Notes: generated by a model not told the origin, from the letters alone. 64,000 bases of DNA from Aeromicrobium fastidiosum (GCF_017876595.1 NZ_JAGIOG010000001.1:310001-374000); one strand, 5' to 3'. Counted from the stretch's first letter, positions 20,350 through 29,484 are shown. Numbers and translations are program-made.

Positions 20350-20868
20350 TCAGCCGATGACGGTGCCGCCCCGGTGCAGCTCTCGGTGGCCCTCGTAGAT
20401 CTCGGCGTTGTGGTGCAGCTTCGCGACCTCGTCGTCCGAGAGCTCGCGCCGCACCTTGGCCGGGACACCCGCCACGAGCGAGCGCGGCGGCACGACCATG
20501 CCCTCGGTGACAAGGGCACCGGCGGCGATCAGGGTCTCGTCGCCGATGACGGCCCCGTTCATGATGGTCGCGCTCATCCCCACCAGCACGTGATCGCCGA
20601 TCGTCGCACCGTGCACCACCGCGCCGTGCCCCACCGACACGCCCTCGCCGAGCACGACGGGCTTGCCCTGGTCGACGTGGAAGGCGCAGTTGTCCTGGAC
20701 GTTGGAGCGGGCTCCGATCGTGATGGGCTCGTTGTCGGCCCGCAGGACCGCGCCGTACCAGATGCTCGCCCCCTCGCCGATGCGCACCGAGCCGGCCAGC
20801 ACCGCCGTCGGAGCGATCCACGCCGTGTCGGCGACCTGCGGTGTCTTGTCTCCCAGTGCGATCAGCAT
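20350..20868 (-). CDS. Gamma carbonic anhydrase family protein (left-handed beta-helix)
   Basis: A 172-residue cytosolic protein built of hexapeptide repeats, for example GEGASIWYGAVLRAD, IGARSNVQDNCAFHVD and IGDHVLVGMSATIMNGAVIG. The metal-binding histidines expected of the family are visible in CAFHVD and in GVSVGHGAVVHGA. Many members are annotated PaaY/YrdA or gamma-CA, and carbonic anhydrase activity is not proven for most. TAGCGT (reverse strand, 20875-20880) is 6 bp before the ATG. The stop lies next to the repeat cluster. Confidence 0.88.
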   Translation of the reverse strand: MLIALGDKTPQVADTAWIAPTAVLAGSVRIGEGASIWYGAVLRADNEPITIGARSNVQDNCAFHVDQGKPVVLGEGVSVGHGAVVHGATIGDHVLVGMSATIMNGAVIGDETLIAAGALVTEGMVVPPRSLVAGVPAKVRRELSDDEVAKLHHNAEIYEGHRELHRGGTVIG

Positions 20869-20891
20869 GGGCGCACGCTATCCAACCGGGG

Positions 20892-22331
20892 TCAGCTGAT
20901 CCAGCGGGAGATCGGGTCGATCGCGAAGTAGACCACGAACAGGACGCCGATGACCCACAGCAGCGGGTGGACGGCAGCGATCTTGCCCTTGACCACCTTG
21001 ATGACGACGTACGCGATGAAGCCCGCCCCGATGCCGGCGGTGATCGAGTAGGTGAACGGCATCAGCGCGATCGTGAGGAACGCGGGGATCGCGATCTCGA
21101 CGTCGTCCCAGTCGATGTGCTTGACCTGGCTCATCATCAAGAAGCCCACGAGCACCAGCGCCGGCACGGCGGCCTCGCTCGGGATGTGCTCGACGAGCGG
21201 TGCGAAGAACGTCGACAGCAGGAACAGCACGCCCGTCACGACCGACGCCAGGCCCGTGCGGGCACCGTCGCCGACGCCCGACGCCGACTCGATGTACGAC
21301 GTGTTGGACGAGACGCCCGCGGCCCCACCGGCGATCGCCGCGACCGAGTCGACCACGAGGATGCGCTGCGCCCCGGCCGGCGAGCCGTTCTCGTCGTTGA
21401 GCCCCGCCTCGGCACCGATCGCCGTCATGGTGCCCATGGTGTCGAAGAAGTCGGCCAGCAGCAGCGTGAAGACCAGCAGCGCCGCCGTCACGAAGCCCAC
21501 GCGCTCGAAGGAGCCGAACAGCGAGAACTCGCCGAGCAGCGAGAAGTCCGGCTTCTGCACGAGGCTGTCGGGCCACGACGGGACGTTGAGGTTCCAGCCC
21601 TTCGAGGTCGGGTCGCCGCCACCGGCGGGGACGTCGGCCAGCGCCTGCACGATGCCGGCGAGAGCCGTCGTGGCGACGATGCCGATGAGGATCGCGCCGG
21701 GCACGCCGCGCGCGTGCAGGGCGATCATGATCAGCAGGCCGATGCAGAAGACCAGGACGGGCCACCCCGACAGGGTGCCGCCGATGCCGAGCCCGATGGG
21801 CGGCGCGGCGTTGCCGGTCGTCCGGACGAAGCCTGCGTCGACGAAGCCGATGATCGTGATGAACAGGCCGATGCCCACGGCGATGGCGGTCTTGAGCTGA
21901 CGGGGCACCGCGTCGAAGACGGCCTTGCGGAACCCGGTCAGCACCAGCAGCAGGATGATGATGCCCTCGAGCACGACCAGGCCCATCGCATCGGCCCACG
22001 TCATCTGGCTCGCGACCGAGAAGGCCACGAAGGCATTGAGCCCGAGACCCGTGGCCAACGCGAGCGGGAAGTTGGCGACGACGCCCATCAGGATCGTGAG
22101 CAGGCCGGCGACGAGGGCGGTGCAGACGGCGATCGTCGCGAAGCCCGAACCAGGCGTCGAGCCGCCGCCCAGGAAGTTGCCGTCCTTGTCGGCGACGCCC
22201 GCGAGGATGACCGGGTTCAGCACGATGATGTAGGCCATCGTCAGGAACGTGACGACTCCGCCGCGCACCTCGCGACCGATCGTCGATCCGCGCTGCGAGA
22301 TCTTGAAGTACTGCTCGATCGTGCCTGTCAT
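20892..22331 (-). CDS. NCS2 family purine permease (AzgA/PbuG-like)
   Basis: A 479-residue membrane protein with 12-14 hydrophobic segments importing purine bases (adenine, guanine or hypoxanthine). Family landmarks are REVRGGVVTFLTMAYIIVLNP near the N-terminus, NFPLALATGLGLNAFVAFSV, the TM8 region LLLADFFDTMGTMTAIGAEAGL and GVSSNTSYIESASGV. These match the AzgA-like branch rather than the uracil/xanthine branch. The 87-bp upstream region shows no convincing purine riboswitch. The gene ends 23 bp before the gamma-CA start, on the same strand. Confidence 0.92.
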   Translation of the reverse strand: MTGTIEQYFKISQRGSTIGREVRGGVVTFLTMAYIIVLNPVILAGVADKDGNFLGGGSTPGSGFATIAVCTALVAGLLTILMGVVANFPLALATGLGLNAFVAFSVASQMTWADAMGLVVLEGIIILLLVLTGFRKAVFDAVPRQLKTAIAVGIGLFITIIGFVDAGFVRTTGNAAPPIGLGIGGTLSGWPVLVFCIGLLIMIALHARGVPGAILIGIVATTALAGIVQALADVPAGGGDPTSKGWNLNVPSWPDSLVQKPDFSLLGEFSLFGSFERVGFVTAALLVFTLLLADFFDTMGTMTAIGAEAGLNDENGSPAGAQRILVVDSVAAIAGGAAGVSSNTSYIESASGVGDGARTGLASVVTGVLFLLSTFFAPLVEHIPSEAAVPALVLVGFLMMSQVKHIDWDDVEIAIPAFLTIALMPFTYSITAGIGAGFIAYVVIKVVKGKIAAVHPLLWVIGVLFVVYFAIDPISRWIS

Positions 22332-22418
22332 GGCGCTCCCCTCACGGCCGACCCGCTCGACGTGAGACGGGTCCGACGACGCAGCATGCCAGATGCGCGC
22401 GACGACGACGCAACCGTG

Positions 22419-23435
22419 TCAGCGCCGCTTCGTGGTCATGGCAGCGCTGACCGCGGCGAGCAGCGCGACCACGACGAAGCCCCAGAACCAGGTGGCACCC
22501 GCGAATCCGCTGTTTCCCGGCGGCGTCGCGACCCGCCCCGAGGCGGTCGCGGACGGCGTCGGGCTCGGGGTGCTCCCGGCACCGTCGTCGTCCGTGGCGG
22601 GCGGCGTGAATGGGACCCGGATCAGGGGCGACGCGGTGCCCTCGCTGCCGACCAGGAACGAACGGCCGCCGGCCTCCATCGCGAGGGTCTCGCCCTGGTC
22701 GACCGGCGGTAGGTCGAACGAGGTGACGATCTGCCACGTCACGGGGTCGAGCACATAGGCCTCGGTGTAGTCGCGCGCGACGACGAAGCGCCCGTCGGGG
22801 GTGAACGCGGCGTCGGTCACGAGCCCCGGGACGTCGCCCGCGAGGGTCTTCGCCTCGTTGGGCCGATCCGGGCTCAGACGGCCCGGCAGCGAGAACACCG
22901 TGCCACCGAACAGCCCCTTGCTGATCAGGAACTTCGCACCCGAGGTGGGGTCGATCGCGAGTGCCTCGACGTCGAGCGGGCCGCCCGGATAGGTGATCGG
23001 GAACCGTCGCGCCGTCACGGTCGTGGTGCCGTCGGCGATCTCGGGCAGAGAGTAGAGCGCGACGTCGTCGCGCTGGCCGCTGTTGTCACCGGTGTCGGCG
23101 ATCCACAGCGTCCCGTCGCGGTCGATCGACAATGCCTCGGTGTCGACGAGATCGGCGTCGACCGTCGCCGCTCCCAGCGTCCTGCCGGTCGACACCGAGA
23201 CGGCGTAGACCACCGGCGCGCCGCCGGAGTCGTTGATCGTGTAGGCGCGGTCGGGGTCGTCGGGGCTGATGACGAGACCGCTCGACTCGTTGATGCGGCC
23301 GTCGGACAGGGTGCTGACGACCTCGGGCTGCGCCGTCGCACCGTCGGACCGACCCGTCACCGAGCTGATCAGCACGACGACAAGCAGGACGATGAGCAGG
23401 CCGGGGATCAGCAGCCGGCGATGACGCGGATTCAT
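22419..23435 (-). CDS. Secreted beta-propeller-like protein with C-terminal membrane anchor
   Basis: A 338-residue protein: N-terminal hydrophobic helix (about 8-26), an ectodomain of repeated strands with DSGGAPVVYAVS, DRDGTLWIADTGDNSGQR, DVEALAIDP and LVTDAAFTPDGRF, a Ser/Thr/Pro linker (about 285-310) and a last hydrophobic segment followed by TTKRR. This is a surface protein anchored at the C-terminus; the ectodomain looks like an esterase-like or SMP-30-like beta-propeller. Its ligand is unknown. CATGCT (reverse strand, 23444-23449) lies 8 bp before the ATG. Confidence 0.75.
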   Translation of the reverse strand: MNPRHRRLLIPGLLIVLLVVVLISSVTGRSDGATAQPEVVSTLSDGRINESSGLVISPDDPDRAYTINDSGGAPVVYAVSVSTGRTLGAATVDADLVDTEALSIDRDGTLWIADTGDNSGQRDDVALYSLPEIADGTTTVTARRFPITYPGGPLDVEALAIDPTSGAKFLISKGLFGGTVFSLPGRLSPDRPNEAKTLAGDVPGLVTDAAFTPDGRFVVARDYTEAYVLDPVTWQIVTSFDLPPVDQGETLAMEAGGRSFLVGSEGTASPLIRVPFTPPATDDDGAGSTPSPTPSATASGRVATPPGNSGFAGATWFWGFVVVALLAAVSAAMTTKRR

Positions 23436-23494
23436 TGCTGATCAGCATGACAGGACACGGACGCCGCCACGATCCGGGCGGGTAGTGTGGCCGT

Positions 23495-23908
23495 GTGAGC
23501 GACGGCAACGGCGACGACTGGATCATCCGACAGGGTGACGGTCCGGAGACCATCGAGCGCAAGATGGGTCATCGCGAGATCGCCCGCCTCGAGCGCGCCG
23601 CGCGCCGCCACGAGTTCGGTCGCCCCGACGTCACCGAGCTCGAGATCGGACGCACGACCCACCGCGTCGCCGAGGTCGAGCCGATGGACGTCGACGGCGT
23701 GCGCACCATGACGGTCGGCACCATCACCTGGGGCGTCATCGCGATCGCGCTGCTGCCGTTCCTCGGCACCCTGGAGTCCGACGGCCGCACGTGGTGGCTG
23801 TGGACCGCCGTCGCCGGCTTCGGCCTCGGCCTGATCGGCATCGAGTACTGCCGCCGGCGGCGCAACGCGCTGCGCATGCAGCCGGGCCGCCGGCGCAAGC
23901 TCGACTAG
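23495..23908 (+). CDS. DUF2530 family membrane protein with N-terminal extension
   Basis: A 137-residue protein with two membrane helices (about residues 73-92 and 98-118) in the DUF2530 arrangement: VEPMDVDGVRTMTVGT, then LPFLG, then WWLWTAVAGFGLGLIGIEYCRRRR. Function is unknown in the family. The first 60 residues (with MGHREIARLERAARRHEF) are a polar extension. GTG 23495 has TAGTGT (23483-23488) 6 bp upstream, supporting a leaderless start. Confidence 0.8.
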   Translation: MSDGNGDDWIIRQGDGPETIERKMGHREIARLERAARRHEFGRPDVTELEIGRTTHRVAEVEPMDVDGVRTMTVGTITWGVIAIALLPFLGTLESDGRTWWLWTAVAGFGLGLIGIEYCRRRRNALRMQPGRRRKLD

Positions 23909-23932
23909 CTCCACGGCCGCGAACCCCGCGCT

Positions 23933-24023
23933 CGCGAGCCACTCCGTCACGCACCGCGAGCCACTGCGTCACGGTCGAGCTGTGACGGAGTGACTCGCGG
24001 TTCGTCATTCAGTGACTCGCGAG
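23933..24023. repeat. Direct-plus-inverted repeat cluster at a convergent junction
   Basis: Two direct copies of CGCGAGCCACTCCGTCAC (23933-23950; 23955-23972 with one change) are followed by an inverted copy (23982-23999) and a partial fourth copy (24011-24023). The cluster occupies the gap between the convergent DUF2530 and MFS genes, with the same design as 20251-20334 and 57266-57347 but a different sequence. Confidence 0.75.
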
Positions 24024-24025
24024 CA

Positions 24026-25609
24026 TCACTGGGCGGCGTCGTCGGACGCCTTGCGGACCGTGGTGCGCAGCGGCACCTCGCGGATCAGCAGGGCGGCGAC
24101 GAGGCTCAGCACCGCGACGACCGCGGCCACGCCGAAGATCGTGCCGGTCGCGTCGCCGTAGGCCGAACGGACGATCTCGGCGACCTGCGGCGGCAGGCTC
24201 TTGACGTCGAGCAGCGATCCTCCGCCGCCCGCGCTGTCGATGCCCAGGGCCGACAGCTTCGACGTCACGTCGCTCTTGACCTGCGAGGCCAGGATCGCGC
24301 CCAGCACCGACACGCCCACGGCGCCGCCGAGCGACCGGAAGAACGCGACCGTGGCGCTCGACGCGCCGACCTGCGACACGTCGACGGTGTTCTGCACCGC
24401 GAGCACGTAGTTCTGCAGCAGCATGCCCATGCCGACGCCGACGAAGGCGATGAAGACCATGGCGTGCCACTCCGGCGTCGTGTGGCTGATGGTCGACAGC
24501 AGGCCCATGCCCACGATGAGCGAGACCGAGCCGATGACCAGGAAGCGCTTCCAGCGGCCGAAGCGGGTGATCAGCTGGCCAGAGACGAGCGTGCCAACGA
24601 GCGATCCGACCATCAGCGGGATCGTCAGCAGTCCTGCCTCGGTCGGCGTGCGTCCGCCGGCGACCTGGAAGTACTGGCCGATGAAGACCGATCCGCCGAA
24701 CATCGCGATGCCAACGGCGATGCTGCCGATGATGGCCAGCGCCGTGGTGCGCTCGCGGACGACCGCGATGGGCAGCAGCGGCTCGGGGTGGCGCAGCTCG
24801 ACGCGCACGACGAGCACCGCGGCCAGGGCTGTGCCGCCCAGGAAGGCCGCCGTCTGCCAGGAGAGCCATCCGAACGAGTCGCCCGCGAAGGTGACCCACA
24901 GCAGCGGGAGGCTCGCGGCGATCGCGATCAGCACGGCACCCACGTAGTCGAACACCACCTTGCGGCGCTGCGTCGCGATGTGGAGGTACTTCTGCAGCAC
25001 GACCAGGCTGATGACGGCGAGCGGGACGCAGACGAAGAACGTCCAGCGCCAGCCGAGCCCCGGCGTGTCGACGATGACGCCGCCGAGGAGCGGGCCGCTG
25101 ACCGTCGCGACCGCCATGGTCGCGCCCATGTAGCCGCTGTACCGGCCGCGCTGGCGCGGCGGGATGATCGAGCCGATGATCGACTGCGCGTTGGCGGTCA
25201 GGCCACCCATCGCAATGCCCTGCACGACGCGCATCGAGATGAGCTCGGGAAGGTTGCGCGAGAGCCCGGCCAGCATCGACCCGATCACGAAGATCACGAT
25301 CGAGATCTGCACCAGGGTCTTCTTGTTCATGAGGTCCGAGAGCTTGCCCCAGATCGGCGTCGACACCGTCATCGCGAGCAGGGACGCCGTCACGACCCAC
25401 GTGTACTGGGTCTGCGACCCGTCCAGGTCGGCGATGATCGTCGGCAGCGCGTTCGACACGATCGTGCTGCTGAGGATCGCGGTGAACAGCGCTGCGAGGA
25501 GGCCGAACAGCACCTCCATGATCTCGCGGTGGCTGAGCTCGCCCTGCGTGGGCGACGGGGGTGTGGACGACGTGGCGGTGGGCTCAGCGGCCTTGGTACC
25601 TAGTTGCAT
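24026..25609 (-). CDS. DHA2-family MFS drug exporter (EmrB/QacA-like)
   Basis: A 527-residue transporter with about 14 hydrophobic segments. Motifs are LSSTIVSNALPTIIADLDGS in helix 1, TPIWGKLSDLMNKK (motif A) and GPLLGGVIVD (motif C, antiporter). Such proteins expel drugs or lipids with proton antiport. I start it at ATG 25609 (MQLGTKAAE), not the longer frame at 25633: a reverse-strand TTGCGC (25639-25644), 17-bp spacer and TATGGT (25616-25621) put the start codon about where transcription should begin. A perfect palindrome covers the start (25603-25617), so a repressor probably acts here. Confidence 0.88.
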   Translation of the reverse strand: MQLGTKAAEPTATSSTPPSPTQGELSHREIMEVLFGLLAALFTAILSSTIVSNALPTIIADLDGSQTQYTWVVTASLLAMTVSTPIWGKLSDLMNKKTLVQISIVIFVIGSMLAGLSRNLPELISMRVVQGIAMGGLTANAQSIIGSIIPPRQRGRYSGYMGATMAVATVSGPLLGGVIVDTPGLGWRWTFFVCVPLAVISLVVLQKYLHIATQRRKVVFDYVGAVLIAIAASLPLLWVTFAGDSFGWLSWQTAAFLGGTALAAVLVVRVELRHPEPLLPIAVVRERTTALAIIGSIAVGIAMFGGSVFIGQYFQVAGGRTPTEAGLLTIPLMVGSLVGTLVSGQLITRFGRWKRFLVIGSVSLIVGMGLLSTISHTTPEWHAMVFIAFVGVGMGMLLQNYVLAVQNTVDVSQVGASSATVAFFRSLGGAVGVSVLGAILASQVKSDVTSKLSALGIDSAGGGGSLLDVKSLPPQVAEIVRSAYGDATGTIFGVAAVVAVLSLVAALLIREVPLRTTVRKASDDAAQ

Positions 25610-25617
25610 GCTGCAAC
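25603..25617 (-). promoter_or_regulatory. Palindromic operator over the MFS -10/start codon
   Basis: GTTGCATGCTGCAAC is a perfect inverted repeat with 6-bp arms and a 3-bp centre. It overlaps the TATGGT -10 (25616-25621) and the ATG at 25609. A TetR- or MarR-type repressor is likely, but no regulator gene is adjacent. Confidence 0.6.
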
Positions 25618-25644
25618 CATACGTCGGATACATGCATCGCGCAA
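25616..25644 (-). promoter_or_regulatory. Promoter of the DHA2 exporter gene
   Basis: On the reverse strand, TTGCGC (25639-25644) and TATGGT (25616-25621) are separated by exactly 17 bp, with the start codon 6 bp after the -10. Confidence 0.6.
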
Positions 25645-25650
25645 CAAAAA

Positions 25651-25682
25651 CCGCCCTCCGTGAGCGGACTCACGAAGGGCGG
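25651..25682 (-). terminator. Rho-independent terminator after the DUF3027 gene
   Basis: On the reverse strand a 14-bp stem with a single mismatch (CCGCCCT and CGTGAG halves, loop of four) is followed by TTTTT. It ends the DUF3027 transcript directly before the exporter promoter. Confidence 0.85.
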
Positions 25683-25696
25683 CTGGACGAGGAGGG

Positions 25697-26443
25697 TCAG
25701 AGACCGTCGATCTCGTCTCGCGTCAGGGTGTCGAACACCGGATCGGGCAGCTTTTGCGCCCCGGCCGACCGGCTGAGCCGGGCACCCGAGTGGGCACCGC
25801 AGCCGTGGTCGAACGACACGACGCGCCCGTCGTCGTTGGCCATGCCGTTGGCGCACACGCCGAACCGCTCGGACAACGGACCCGCCAGGCTCACCATGAA
25901 CCCGCACGAGTGGCACACGCCGGCCGCCTGCTGGGCGATCGGTGCCTCGGGTCCCTGGTCGCCGGCCTGCCAGCGGTCGGCCGCGAGCTCGCGGCCCTCG
26001 AGCGACAGGACCCATTCGCGCCCCAGACCAACCTCTCGCGCGAAGAAGCGGTCGTCGGTCTGCTCGTCGCCGTCACCGGCCGTCCACGACGGGACGAGGC
26101 GGGCGTCGTCCTCGTCGGGAGGAAGCACGTCTCCCGGGCTGAGGTCGCCGGGGCGGATGCGGTCGCGGTAGGGCGTCCAGGCCGGCGCGATGATCGCGTC
26201 GTCGCCGGGGAGCAGCACGACGTCGTTGATCGTGACGTGCTCGCTGTCGGGCGCGCGCGAGACGCTGACCGACCAGTACCAGCCGCCGTAGCCGGGCTTG
26301 AGGCACTCGAAGTGGTGCGACACGAGCAGGTCGGCGTCGGCGGACGCCTGCAGGTGCGAGCCGACCGAGCCGGTGTCGGCGGCCTCGTCGACCGCGGCGC
26401 GCGCGATGTCGACAGCGGCTGCGAGCTGGTCATCGATGGGCAT
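25697..26443 (-). CDS. DUF3027 family protein
   Basis: A 248-residue cytosolic protein conserved in actinobacteria, function unknown. It has HHFECLKPGYGGWYWSVSV in the first third and a C-terminal Cys/His-rich region: GVCHSCGFMVSL, FGVCANGMANDDGRVVSFDHGCGAHS, giving at least four cysteines and two histidines that could bind zinc. A mixed sequence WTPYRDRIRPGDLSPGD lies between. GACAAT (reverse strand, 26450-26455) is 6 bp before the ATG, so a leaderless start is likely. Divergent from the MFS gene at 26504. Confidence 0.85.
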   Translation of the reverse strand: MPIDDQLAAAVDIARAAVDEAADTGSVGSHLQASADADLLVSHHFECLKPGYGGWYWSVSVSRAPDSEHVTINDVVLLPGDDAIIAPAWTPYRDRIRPGDLSPGDVLPPDEDDARLVPSWTAGDGDEQTDDRFFAREVGLGREWVLSLEGRELAADRWQAGDQGPEAPIAQQAAGVCHSCGFMVSLAGPLSERFGVCANGMANDDGRVVSFDHGCGAHSGARLSRSAGAQKLPDPVFDTLTRDEIDGL

Positions 26444-26503
26444 TCACCCATTGTCGCCCATGTCGCGGCACACGACGTGACGGGGTGGGGCAGGATGAGA
26501 CGC

Positions 26504-27952
26504 ATGGAGGAGCGCGACTGGCCGTACGACCACGCGACCGATCCCGGCTTCGACAGCGAGCGGTCGGGTCCGTCGACCCCGCCCCCGGCATCCAACCTGC
26601 GCCGCACGGCCCAGGCAGCGGGCCGCGTGTCACGCGGGACGGCCCGCGCGGTCGCCAAGGGCGGCACGACCGCGTTCTCCGGGGCACGGCGCTTCACGCA
26701 CTCCGGGGGTGCCGGCGAGAGCGGGTTCTCCCGGTTGCTCGAGCTGCACGCCTTCAACACCGCGGGCGACGCGGCCGTGGCGATCTCGCTGGCCGGCACG
26801 CTGTTCTTCACGGTCCCGACGGGTGAGGCGACGGGCCAGGTCGCGCTGTTCCTCGCCGTGACGATGCTGCCGTTCGCGATCGTCGCGCCGCTGATCGGCC
26901 CGTTCCTCGACCGCTTCCGCCGGGGCCGCCGGTGGGCCATCGGATCGACGCTCGCGATCCGCGCGTTCTGCTGCTGGGTCCTCGCCGGCGCCGTCACCGA
27001 CGCGACGCCACCGCCCGCGTTCTACCTGGCCGCCCTGGGCTGCCTCGTGTCGTCCAAGGCGTACGGCGTCACGCGCGCGTCCGCCGTCCCGCGCCTGCTC
27101 CCCGAGACGTTCACGCTCGTCAAGGGCAACTCGCGCATCTCGCTGACGGGCACCGGGGCCGCAGCCATCTCCGCGCCCCTGGCCGGCGGTGCCGCGCTGC
27201 TCGGCCCCGACTGGGCGCTGCGCTACGGCGCGCTGCTGTTCGCCGTCGGCACGGTGCTGGCGATCCTGCTGCCGGCCAAGGTCGACTCCAGCGAGGGCGA
27301 GGAGCCGGTCGACCTCGTCAACCCCAGCGCCACGACGGTGCGCAAGGGGCTCACGATCACGCGCGCGGTCGTCAACGGCCTGCGCAGCAACGCCGGGCTG
27401 CGGCTGCTGTCCGGGTTCCTCACGATCTTCATGGCCTTCACGCTGCGCGAGCCGCCCGCCTCGATGGGCTGGGACTACAACGCCACGATCCTGCTGGGAC
27501 TGGTGATCGGCGGCGCCGGCGCGGGCAACACGATCGGCACCCTCATCGGCTCGGCCGCGAGCACGCGACGTCCCGAGCAGGTCGTGATCTTCGTGCTGGT
27601 CCTCGACGTCGCGGTGCTCGCCACGGTCGGCGTCTTCTTCACGTGGTGGACCGCCGTGATCCTCGGACTCACGGTCGGCATCTGCCAGTCGCTGGGCAAG
27701 CTGAGCCTCGACGCGATGATCCAGCGCGACGTGCCCGAGCGCGTGCGCACCAGCATGTTCGCCCGCTCCGAGACCCTGCTCCAGCTGGGTTGGGTCATCG
27801 GCGGCCTGATCGGCATCGGACTGTTCACGCTCGACCTCACGCCCCAGGTCGGCCTGCTGATCATCGGTGCCCTGCTGATCGCCTGGTTGGCGCTCGTCGT
27901 CAGCCAGGCCCGCAAGCCCGAGCGCGAGCCGGCGGCGAGGTGGACGGAGTGA
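26504..27952 (+). CDS. MFS-type membrane protein with long cytosolic N-terminus
   Basis: About 482 residues: a polar N-terminus of about 75 residues, then roughly 12 hydrophobic segments starting near LHAFNTAGDAAVAISLAGTL. LIGPFLDRFRRGRRWAIG matches the motif-A loop of MFS proteins. The family occurs next to DUF3027 genes in actinobacteria as far as I recall; the substrate is unknown. The ATG at 26504 is chosen over 26495 because CAGGAT (26491-26496) lies 7 bp upstream; the same bases may also serve as a weak ribosome-binding site. The 27953-28026 gap before the convergent gene shows nothing clear. Confidence 0.82.
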   Translation: MEERDWPYDHATDPGFDSERSGPSTPPPASNLRRTAQAAGRVSRGTARAVAKGGTTAFSGARRFTHSGGAGESGFSRLLELHAFNTAGDAAVAISLAGTLFFTVPTGEATGQVALFLAVTMLPFAIVAPLIGPFLDRFRRGRRWAIGSTLAIRAFCCWVLAGAVTDATPPPAFYLAALGCLVSSKAYGVTRASAVPRLLPETFTLVKGNSRISLTGTGAAAISAPLAGGAALLGPDWALRYGALLFAVGTVLAILLPAKVDSSEGEEPVDLVNPSATTVRKGLTITRAVVNGLRSNAGLRLLSGFLTIFMAFTLREPPASMGWDYNATILLGLVIGGAGAGNTIGTLIGSAASTRRPEQVVIFVLVLDVAVLATVGVFFTWWTAVILGLTVGICQSLGKLSLDAMIQRDVPERVRTSMFARSETLLQLGWVIGGLIGIGLFTLDLTPQVGLLIIGALLIAWLALVVSQARKPEREPAARWTE

Positions 27953-28026
27953 CGACCTTCTCCTTCGCCCGGCTGCACCACGTCCAGCTGGAGTTCCTCG
28001 AGCCGCTCAGCTGAGCGGCTCGACTG

Positions 28027-28422
28027 TCAGAGCTCGAGCTCGGTGGCGACGGCCCGCAGCACCTGGGCGATGGGCTTGGCCTTCTTGCTGTCGGGGTGGC
28101 GTCCGTGACGGTAGCCCTCGCCGACTGCGTCGAGCATGCGGATGAGGTCCTCGACGATGACTGCCATGGCCTCGGGGTCCTTGCGCCGGGCGTGCGACTG
28201 CGAGCGCGACACCGACGTGACGGGGTCGAGCAGTCGCACCTGGAGCGCCTGGTCGCCGCGGTTGCCCTGCACGATGCCGAACTCGACCCGCGTGCCGGCC
28301 TTCAACGTGGCGACGCCCTCAGGGAGCGCGTCGGCACGGACGAAGACGTCCTCTCCCTCGTCGCGGCTCAGGAAGCCGAAGCCCTTGTCTGCGTCGTACC
28401 ACTTCACTTTGCCCGTGGGCAT
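28027..28422 (-). CDS. Cold-shock domain protein with C-terminal helical extension
   Basis: A 131-residue protein. Residues 1-65 are a cold-shock domain with the RNP1-like KWYDADKGFGFLSRD and RNP2-like EDVFVRA motifs. The remaining 65 residues (from about SRSQSHARRKDPEAMAVIVEDL) form a predicted helical extension absent from short CspA proteins. Single-stranded RNA/DNA binding is expected; what the extension does is unknown. A GAAGGTGG ribosome-binding site precedes the ATG at 28422. Confidence 0.88.
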   Translation of the reverse strand: MPTGKVKWYDADKGFGFLSRDEGEDVFVRADALPEGVATLKAGTRVEFGIVQGNRGDQALQVRLLDPVTSVSRSQSHARRKDPEAMAVIVEDLIRMLDAVGEGYRHGRHPDSKKAKPIAQVLRAVATELEL

Positions 28423-28497
28423 GGTGCCACCTTCACGTCGTCGCGGTGACGACACCTGTCGTCGGAGCCCAGCCTAGTGGGCCGCGACACACCGACG

Positions 28498-29484
28498 TCA
28501 TCGGTCCTCGAAGGTGACCTCGACCGACTGGAACCCCTTGTGGCGCTGCGACTTGGCGTAGGCGGCGTAGGCCTTCTGGTCGGCCTCGGTCAGCACGACG
28601 TTGTCGGTGAACGGCGTCAGCAGGGCCCGCGGGTACAGGTGCCGGCGCAGGACGACGTTCACCTCCAGACCCAGCACGACCATGATCGACGCGACGTAGA
28701 TGAACGCGAGCAGGCCGAGCACCAGGGCGAAGGTCTGGTTGACCTGGTTGTCAGCCTTGCCGATGACCTCGCGGACGTACGTGTTGCCGCCGGCCTGCAG
28801 CAGCTGCCACAGCAGACCCGTCACGAACGCCCCCGGCAGGACGGCCCGCAGCCTGGCGCGGCCGAGACTGACGAGCCGGAAGATCGCGGCGAAGATCATG
28901 ACGGTCAGCAGGAAGCTGGCGAGCCTGATGCCGAGCCCGAACGCCGGCGCGAGCTCGGTGCCGAGGACATCGGGATTGGACAGCACCGAGGTCGTGACGG
29001 CCAGCGCCAGGATGCCGATGCCGCTGATCGACAGGAACAGGATGCTGCGAAAGCGCAGCAAGAACGGGTTGGCACGACTGTTGCGGGGCACCGACCAGGC
29101 GATGTTGGCGGCGTTCTGGATCGCCTGGCCAAGACCCATGGCACCGTAGGTCGCAGTGATGGCACCGACGATGATCGCCCCGGTGCTGCCCTGCAGGCCG
29201 TCGGGGGTGCCGAGCTCGGTGCCGATGATCGGGAACTGGCTGAGGGCGGAGTCCAGCAGCTTGTCGCGCAGGCCCTCGTTGCCCTGGAGCACGAAGCCCA
29301 GGATCGAGGTGCTGAGCAGCAGCAGCGGGAAGATCGCGACGAAGGCGTAGTACGTCACGATCGCCGAGAGGTAGGCCCCCTGGTCGTCGAAGTACTTGTA
29401 GATGACCGCGAGCGGCAGCCCGATGACCGGGTGCCGTCGCTGGAAGGCGTCGATGCGGGGGATGCTCGGTCCGTCGTCGGTCAT
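28498..29484 (-). CDS. YihY/BrkB family inner-membrane protein
   Basis: A 328-residue membrane protein with about six hydrophobic segments, with the family features YKYFDDQGAYLSAIVTYYAF near residue 30, FPLLLLSTSILGF, and a late GLLWQLLQAGGNTYVRE followed by LLAFIYVASIMVVLGLEVN. Once called ribonuclease BN, the family is a membrane protein of uncertain function. Its start ATG overlaps the stop of the upstream PemK-like gene by 4 bp, so the two are translationally coupled. The C-terminal 45 residues are cytosolic and charged. Confidence 0.88.
   Translation of the reverse strand: MTDDGPSIPRIDAFQRRHPVIGLPLAVIYKYFDDQGAYLSAIVTYYAFVAIFPLLLLSTSILGFVLQGNEGLRDKLLDSALSQFPIIGTELGTPDGLQGSTGAIIVGAITATYGAMGLGQAIQNAANIAWSVPRNSRANPFLLRFRSILFLSISGIGILALAVTTSVLSNPDVLGTELAPAFGLGIRLASFLLTVMIFAAIFRLVSLGRARLRAVLPGAFVTGLLWQLLQAGGNTYVREVIGKADNQVNQTFALVLGLLAFIYVASIMVVLGLEVNVVLRRHLYPRALLTPFTDNVVLTEADQKAYAAYAKSQRHKGFQSVEVTFEDR

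Noticed and set aside
22332..22418. A purine riboswitch before the NCS2 permease
   Set aside because: The 87-bp leader has no visible conserved purine-aptamer core.
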